Assembly (NCBI GenBank): GCA_045125095.1
Contig: JBGVMW010000311.1
Span: 1 to 38,807 of the forward strand
DNA length: 38,807 nucleotides
Direction of reading: 5' to 3'
Origin: JBGVMW01 sp045125095
GTDB lineage: Bacteria > Bacillota > Clostridia > Lachnospirales > Lachnospiraceae
The notes under the pieces are model-generated. The model saw nothing but the letters and a program-made list of their open reading frames with translations. It was not told where the DNA came from and searched no databases. A program made the position numbers and the translations under genes. Below, in pieces: positions 34,843 through 38,807 of this stretch; the stretch's first letter is position 1; each line of letters starts with the position of its first letter.

Positions 34843-36390
34843 TTATTCACCTTTTTGTTTTAATAGTTTGTTCATTTCATCTACCATGTCATTAATTGCA
34901 CTTGCATGAGTAGTCACCTGTGCAGTATCGTTTGCATTGTTTTCTGCCATAGCATTGATAGAACCAAATTGTTCATTCTCATTGCGAATGCTTTTTGCGA
35001 TATCCTGATTAATGGACACCGTCTTTTTAATGACTTCAGCCTGTTTATGATGAGCCTCCCCCATAGTATTGACTGCATCAACGGAAACATTCAATAATTT
35101 TGTCATATCCTGCATACTTTGGAATACATTTTCAAAATACTCGTTTTGTGTATCCAGTTTTGATGAGTTTTCTTCAATCTGTTTTGTCATTTCTTTTACA
35201 TTATTCTGTACTCGTCCAATCACAGCTTCCACTTCTTTTAAAGATGCCTGTGTATTGTTTGCAAGGTTACCAACTTCTGTTGCAACAACTGCAAATCCTT
35301 TTCCGGCTTCTCCAGCTCTTGCTGCTTCAATAGAAGCATTTAATGCAAGTAAATTCGTAGACTCAGAAATTTCACTGATTAAATTTAATGTAGCGCCAAT
35401 CTCCTGTACAGCATCTGCCAATTTTTTTGCCATATCGGTTGTTGCCATCATAGATTCCGATACTTGTCCATTAATTGTATGCAAATTATTTAATAGTTTT
35501 TCATTTTCCATCGATTTATCAAGCAACTCTTTTGATGTTGTTTCTACCTTATCTACATTATCTGCTACAACACCTTCCCATTCACTTAATTCGCTAAGAT
35601 TATCCATACTCTCATCTGTTTTGGAACTTAAAATATTGCTGCTTTCTGCTAATTGTTCGCTGGTTGCAGCAAGTTCCTCTGCAGATGCACTTTCATTTTC
35701 AGAAATCTGTGAAAGAGAGATCCCGGCTTCATGTAAGCGTTCTGACAATAACTCTACAGCGTTCAACACACTCATAACATGTTCGTTATTTTTTTCCAAT
35801 TCGTCTTTTTTAGCATTCACTAAAAAATGTGATACAAAGTAAACGTAAATAAGTAACCCTACTAAAGATAATGTAAGAGCTGCAACGCACATAAGAACAT
35901 CTGTAAGAAATAATTCATCTTTTATCGGCATTAAATTCGTTCCCCGTATTCCCCAACCAACAAATAAAGAAATCATACATGTCAATCCGCTAACTAATAC
36001 TAACTTTATATCTAAAAAAAATGCTATAAGTATTAGAAAGAAGAATAAAAATCCCCAAAATGTTCTTGAAGGAATTGCATACAATAGATAATTCCATTGT
36101 ATAACTACAACCATTGCAGAAAACAATTTACCAACTTTTAACTTTCCATCTTTCAAATACCCATTCTCGTCAAACGATGTTTTTACAATAAGTATTGCTA
36201 TAGCATAAAATATAATGTCCATGATCCCCAGTATAATTGTCGCACTCCATGGAACATCCTGACATAATCCAAATATCTTTTCTGCATTAAACATAATGGT
36301 AGCACACATAGCAGCACTCACTAATATAATAAGCCCCCATTTAAATACAGTGGATAAATACACTTCAACAGCTGTTTTTTTCTTTTCCAT
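34843..36390 (-). CDS. Methyl-accepting chemotaxis protein with six-helix membrane sensor
   Basis: 515 residues. Six hydrophobic helices fill about residues 14-190 with only short loops and no extracellular ligand domain; a HAMP domain is not evident. The C-terminal signalling domain includes the highly conserved hairpin tip ISESTNLLALNASIEAARAG then GKGFAVVATEVGNLA, which contacts CheA and CheW. A sensor with only membrane helices suggests a lipophilic or membrane signal. The ATG at 36390 follows GGGGGT; a GTG six bases earlier is rejected. It is second in a two-gene operon, 14 bases after the KAS III-like gene. Confidence 0.9.
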   Translation of the reverse strand: MEKKKTAVEVYLSTVFKWGLIILVSAAMCATIMFNAEKIFGLCQDVPWSATIILGIMDIIFYAIAILIVKTSFDENGYLKDGKLKVGKLFSAMVVVIQWNYLLYAIPSRTFWGFLFFFLILIAFFLDIKLVLVSGLTCMISLFVGWGIRGTNLMPIKDELFLTDVLMCVAALTLSLVGLLIYVYFVSHFLVNAKKDELEKNNEHVMSVLNAVELLSERLHEAGISLSQISENESASAEELAATSEQLAESSNILSSKTDESMDNLSELSEWEGVVADNVDKVETTSKELLDKSMENEKLLNNLHTINGQVSESMMATTDMAKKLADAVQEIGATLNLISEISESTNLLALNASIEAARAGEAGKGFAVVATEVGNLANNTQASLKEVEAVIGRVQNNVKEMTKQIEENSSKLDTQNEYFENVFQSMQDMTKLLNVSVDAVNTMGEAHHKQAEVIKKTVSINQDIAKSIRNENEQFGSINAMAENNANDTAQVTTHASAINDMVDEMNKLLKQKGE

Positions 36391-36404
36391 AGCCACCTAC
36401 CCCC

Positions 36405-37406
36405 TTAAAATTCATATAAATGCACTATAATAGAATAACCAGCTCCGACTGTACAAATAATAATTTTGTTTCCTGGTTTAGAATATATATCCCACATTCT
36501 ATTTAAACATAATATAGGACATGTATTTCCTGTGTAACCATATTCTGTACCTACAAAATGATATTTTCCATCATCTGGAGATATTCCTAGTAATTTCAAT
36601 GTTTCTGTATTATAAGCATCGCTAAGCTGAGAAAAAATGTAATAATCTATATCCGCAATTTGCACTGAATTTCTTTGTAAAACTTCCTTTATAGAAGTAG
36701 CCCATTTTTCTGAAAGAAAATCCATAGAAAATGAATTCCATTCCAATCTTTTTTCATTTGGTTCAACTATTTTTAAAGGAACTTTTGACATACCACATTT
36801 TGGATAAGTAACGTATTGATGGTAGCTTGCATCTACAAATGTAAATGTATCCAAAAACCCCTTTAGCTCGTTAGCCTCTTCACAACACAATGCCACACAT
36901 GCTGCTGCATCTCCAAAAGTGGCATATACAACAGTATCAGACCACAATGTCGCTGGTGTTATACAAAAACAACCTACCACTAATGCTTTGCTAATATTAG
37001 AAACCTTCATATATTTGTACACTATATCTAATCCCTGAAGCATTCCTGTACAATTACTATTCAAATCAAAGGCAACTCTCACATTTTTCATTTCATCTCC
37101 ATATAAACCAGTAATCTTTATGGCATTTGACGGAGATAAAAATTCTGGAGTATCCGAACAAAATACTATCATCTCATAATCTTGCAAATTAAGATTATTC
37201 TTTTTCATACAATTGTTAATGGCATTTTGACACATTGTTATTGTATTTTCTCCTTCTGAAATAAAATAACGTTTTCTTCTACCCAGATGCTTCATAAGAC
37301 TATGTGCACTAAGTCCACGTTTATTAAAATGCTCATCTAACTCTTCGTTATATACCTTATTAGATGGAATATAAACGCCTGTACCTTCCATAATTACATT
37401 CTGCAT
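36405..37406 (-). CDS. KAS III-like (3-oxoacyl-ACP synthase III family) acyltransferase with altered active site
   Basis: 333 residues, thiolase fold, FabH length. The nucleophile Cys119 is in DLNSNCTGML, and Asn294 is in GYTGNTCPIL. The catalytic His of the family's HQAN motif is replaced: the region reads YYIFSQLSDAYN, with Ser259 where His is expected. Loss of that His argues against ordinary decarboxylative condensation in fatty acid initiation and for acyl transfer or a specialised condensation. Being joined to a chemoreceptor gene suggests it makes or modifies a signal, which is inference. The start at 37406 follows GGGGGTT; an earlier in-frame codon would overlap the inverted repeat. 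The gene is AT-rich. Confidence 0.8.
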   Translation of the reverse strand: MQNVIMEGTGVYIPSNKVYNEELDEHFNKRGLSAHSLMKHLGRRKRYFISEGENTITMCQNAINNCMKKNNLNLQDYEMIVFCSDTPEFLSPSNAIKITGLYGDEMKNVRVAFDLNSNCTGMLQGLDIVYKYMKVSNISKALVVGCFCITPATLWSDTVVYATFGDAAACVALCCEEANELKGFLDTFTFVDASYHQYVTYPKCGMSKVPLKIVEPNEKRLEWNSFSMDFLSEKWATSIKEVLQRNSVQIADIDYYIFSQLSDAYNTETLKLLGISPDDGKYHFVGTEYGYTGNTCPILCLNRMWDIYSKPGNKIIICTVGAGYSIIVHLYEF

Positions 37407-37434
37407 AAGCCAACCCCCATTTCTAGTATTGGTA

Positions 37435-37459
37435 GTCAAATAAACCCCTTTTATTTGAC
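37435..37459 (-). promoter_or_regulatory. Perfect inverted repeat upstream of the KAS III-chemoreceptor operon
   Basis: GTCAAATAAA and TTTATTTGAC flank CCCCT, 28 bases before the KAS III start. It is either an operator or an mRNA hairpin near the ribosome binding site. No promoter could be placed with confidence. Confidence 0.65.
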
Positions 37460-37526
37460 ATACTACAAACCCTATAAATTATTTTCTTTTGAATTACACT
37501 TTTTTCGGTATACACCTCACTTTAAA

Positions 37527-37574
37527 TAAAAAAAAGCCCTTTAACACATAGAAATAATCTATGTATTAAAAGGC
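37527..37574 (-). terminator. Terminator separating the small gene from the cargo operon
   Basis: On the minus strand GCCTTTTAATACATAG pairs with CTATGTGTTAAAGGGC and is followed by eight T. It ends transcription from the 79-residue gene, so the KAS III operon should have its own promoter within 37440-37526. Confidence 0.85.
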
Positions 37575-37626
37575 GACTTTAATACAGCTGTAATAAACTT
37601 GACTTAAAAAATGACAGAGAAATAGC

Positions 37627-37655
37627 CTGTTCTGTTCTGTTCTGTTCTGTTCTGT
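37627..37655. repeat. TTCTG pentanucleotide tandem repeat
   Basis: Five perfect TTCTG units (37630-37654) with partial units at both ends. It lies between the small gene's stop and the terminator, outside coding sequence. Copy number may vary by slippage. Confidence 0.9.
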
Positions 37656-37815
37656 GAAATTGTATTTCTCATCATCATACAAATCAAGTCCTCTCTACAT
37701 TTTTTACCCTCCAAATTATATACTACATATTATACCGTTTTTTGTGCACTTTGTCAATCTATTCTGTATATTTCGTTTTGGTTTTGTTAAAATCAAACAT
37801 ACAAACTACCAGTAA

Positions 37816-38055
37816 TTACCAAACCCCTGTATTATCCTCGGCATCTACCCATGCTTGCATTTCGCCATCTAAAGCAATTCTTGCATATTCTAATGGCTCA
37901 TCAATTGCAAGTGCATTCAATGCACATTGTGAATTAGGAGTAATTTTCAAACCTTCCTCTGCCTTATTACAATCAACCCTCAAGATATATCCTCCGAATG
38001 CTGTAATATCAATGCTGTTTGTCTGAGGATTATAGTCTGCATAAACAAATCTCAT
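37816..38055 (-). CDS. Small conserved protein of mobile elements, function unknown
   Basis: 79 residues: MRFVYADYNPQTNSID start, then FGGYILRVDCNKAE, NSQCALNALAID and a C-terminus reading GEMQAWVDAEDNTG. It resembles small proteins often seen in Firmicute integrative elements (I recall a DUF6061-type family, not verified). No signal peptide, membrane helix or DNA-binding motif is visible. The start at 38055 follows AAAGGA; a start 36 bases upstream is less likely. It is the last gene before the right attachment site. Confidence 0.75.
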   Translation of the reverse strand: MRFVYADYNPQTNSIDITAFGGYILRVDCNKAEEGLKITPNSQCALNALAIDEPLEYARIALDGEMQAWVDAEDNTGVW

Positions 38056-38147
38056 TTTTATCGATCCTTTCCTAAAAAATATCATAGGCATATCATTTCA
38101 GTCCAACTGTCTGGATATAATTTGTTATATTGTTTTACCAGATTTTC

Positions 38148-38169
38148 TTTCCCTTGTTTTTTCCCTTAT
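38148..38169. repeat. Right attachment site, 22-bp direct repeat
   Basis: Identical to 31571-31592 and in the same orientation. Sequence on either side differs from the left copy, so identity ends sharply at the 22 bp, as expected for an integration core. Confidence 0.75.
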
Positions 38170-38363
38170 TAGGTGTGATAATAACAGGAGAAACGTTATA
38201 ACATGATACAAATTCTGATAATGGATTGACTGCTTATAAATTTAGTATTTTCAAGGCTTAGCGGAATATTTGATAACAAGATATAACAATTATTAAATCA
38301 CTTAAAATATCTACTTTCAGAATTCGGATTTGTGCGTGTGTCAATCATGACGTCTATCCGTCC
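38170..38363. other. Gene-free chromosomal flank right of the element
   Basis: AT-rich, no open frame of note. CAGAATTCGGA near 38318 is an outlying inverted partner of TCCGAATCTG near 38588, extending the adjacent palindrome with an interruption. Confidence 0.4.
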
Positions 38364-38581
38364 GGCTCCGGGTTACAGCGAAGATTGGGAAATGGGGCAG
38401 GCTCCAAGGTATAAGTGATTCTAAGAGGCTTGAATTGCTGCTAAGGACAAGCGGAAAAATATAGAACTCGCAAGCTCAGACAACTATATTTTTCCGCTTA
38501 ACGCACCAATCCAACCCTCTAAGAATCACTTATACCTTTCCGAACAGCCCTATTTCCCAATTTTCACTGCAACCCGAAGCC
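38364..38581. repeat. 218-bp imperfect palindrome
   Basis: Left arm (38364-38463) and right arm (38482-38581) are inverted copies at roughly 75-80% identity by eye, for example AGGTATAAGTGATTCTAAGAG against CTAAGAATCACTTATACC and AGCGGAAAAATATA against TATATTTTTCCGCT. The loop is about 18 bases. A further inverted copy of the right-hand loop region begins at about 38768 and runs off the window (GTTGTCTGAGCTTGCGA). No gene is present; a group of mobile or structured repeats is likely. Confidence 0.8.
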
Positions 38582-38807
38582 TGCCTTTCCGAATCTGCTA
38601 TCATTTTGTATATAAAATTTCACCTCTACTAAAAGCGGCTCGTGATTGTCTGCTTAAGGATATGCCATAACAATTAACGTTTTCGTTATGGTAGGCAGAG
38701 AGAGGGGCTGTAGCTTGCTATCAGAGGCTGTTGGTTAGATGTCTAGTGGTTCTTAGGGATTTTGTTTGTTGCGTTAATCGGGAAAATATAGTTGTCTGAG
38801 CTTGCGA
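38582..38807. other. Gene-free window end with hairpin and partial repeat copy
   Basis: CCATAAC and GTTATGG form a hairpin at about 38671-38699. From about 38768 the sequence repeats the loop and inner arm of the 38364-38581 palindrome. No convincing gene. Confidence 0.45.

Larger units (their letters stand above)
31571..38169. mobile_element. Integrative element of about 6.6 kb
   Basis: Bounded by identical 22-bp direct repeats (31571-31592 and 38148-38169). The integrase gene ends 35 bases inside the left repeat. Contents: tyrosine integrase, XRE repressor and excisionase-like protein diverging from a two-operator control region, six iterons, a hairpin cluster, a chemoreceptor and KAS III-like cargo operon and a small hypothetical gene. 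No relaxase, replication protein or phage structural gene is present, so it is either a small mobilisable element moved in trans or a decayed conjugative element or prophage. Confidence 0.75.

Noticed and set aside
34772..34909. 45-codon plus-strand frame preceded by AAGGGGGGACC
   Set aside because: The start lies in the loop of a terminator and the frame continues into the antisense of the chemoreceptor 3' end; peptide not recognisable. The purine-rich motif is probably part of the hairpin loop.
35069..35842. 257-codon frame antisense to the chemoreceptor gene
   Set aside because: Mirror of the strongly conserved signalling domain on the other strand; Ser/Ala-rich, no family resemblance and no ribosome binding site.
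38364..38807. Integron attC-like cassette sites
   Set aside because: The palindromes are long and lack recognisable paired RYYYAAC/GTTRRRY ends; no integron integrase is present.

Overview
The window reads as a low-GC Firmicute chromosome, most likely a gut Lachnospiraceae-type Clostridia. This rests on the T-box-controlled trpS, CsoR/CopA copper operon, HPr kinase, Shine-Dalgarno-rich starts, Tn916-type integrase and AT-rich intergenic DNA. No rRNA or tRNA gene was recognised. Almost every gene lies on the minus strand.

Layout. 1-11.4 kb is housekeeping and accessory chromosome: T-box/trpS, a CsoR-regulated csoR-copA operon whose copA carries an in-frame C-terminal CopZ-like domain with its own ribosome binding site, a GNAT acetyltransferase, a viroplasmin-RNase H protein, a secreted fibronectin type III protein, an hprK-ROK glucokinase pair and a small alarmone synthetase. 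12.2-23.2 kb is a complete type I-B CRISPR-Cas locus, cas6-cas8b(Cst1)-cas7(Cst2)-cas5-cas3-cas4-cas1-cas2, followed by 31 repeats and 30 spacers read on the minus strand. The leader lies between cas2 and the array, and the decayed repeats lie at the far end. Divergent from the cas6 promoter is a short transcription unit (about 23053-23160) made of two degenerate CRISPR repeats around a 24-nt pseudo-spacer and closed by a terminator. It looks like a crRNA-like regulatory RNA (CreR/CreA type) and is the most interesting object here. 23.2-31.4 kb carries a Cache-GGDEF protein, a sodium:neurotransmitter-type symporter, a P-loop kinase and sbcDC.

31.57-38.17 kb is an integrative element bounded by 22-bp direct repeats. 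It contains a tyrosine integrase, an XRE repressor and an excisionase-like protein diverging from a control region with two identical operators, six phased 21-bp iterons, hairpins, and a two-gene cargo operon pairing a KAS III-like enzyme (catalytic His replaced) with a six-TM chemoreceptor. No relaxase is visible. Beyond the right repeat lies non-coding DNA with a 218-bp imperfect palindrome.

Two intergenic repeat families are scattered through the chromosomal part: a 238-bp palindromic element with deletion derivatives, and a 135-bp stem-loop element with two copies 23 kb apart.
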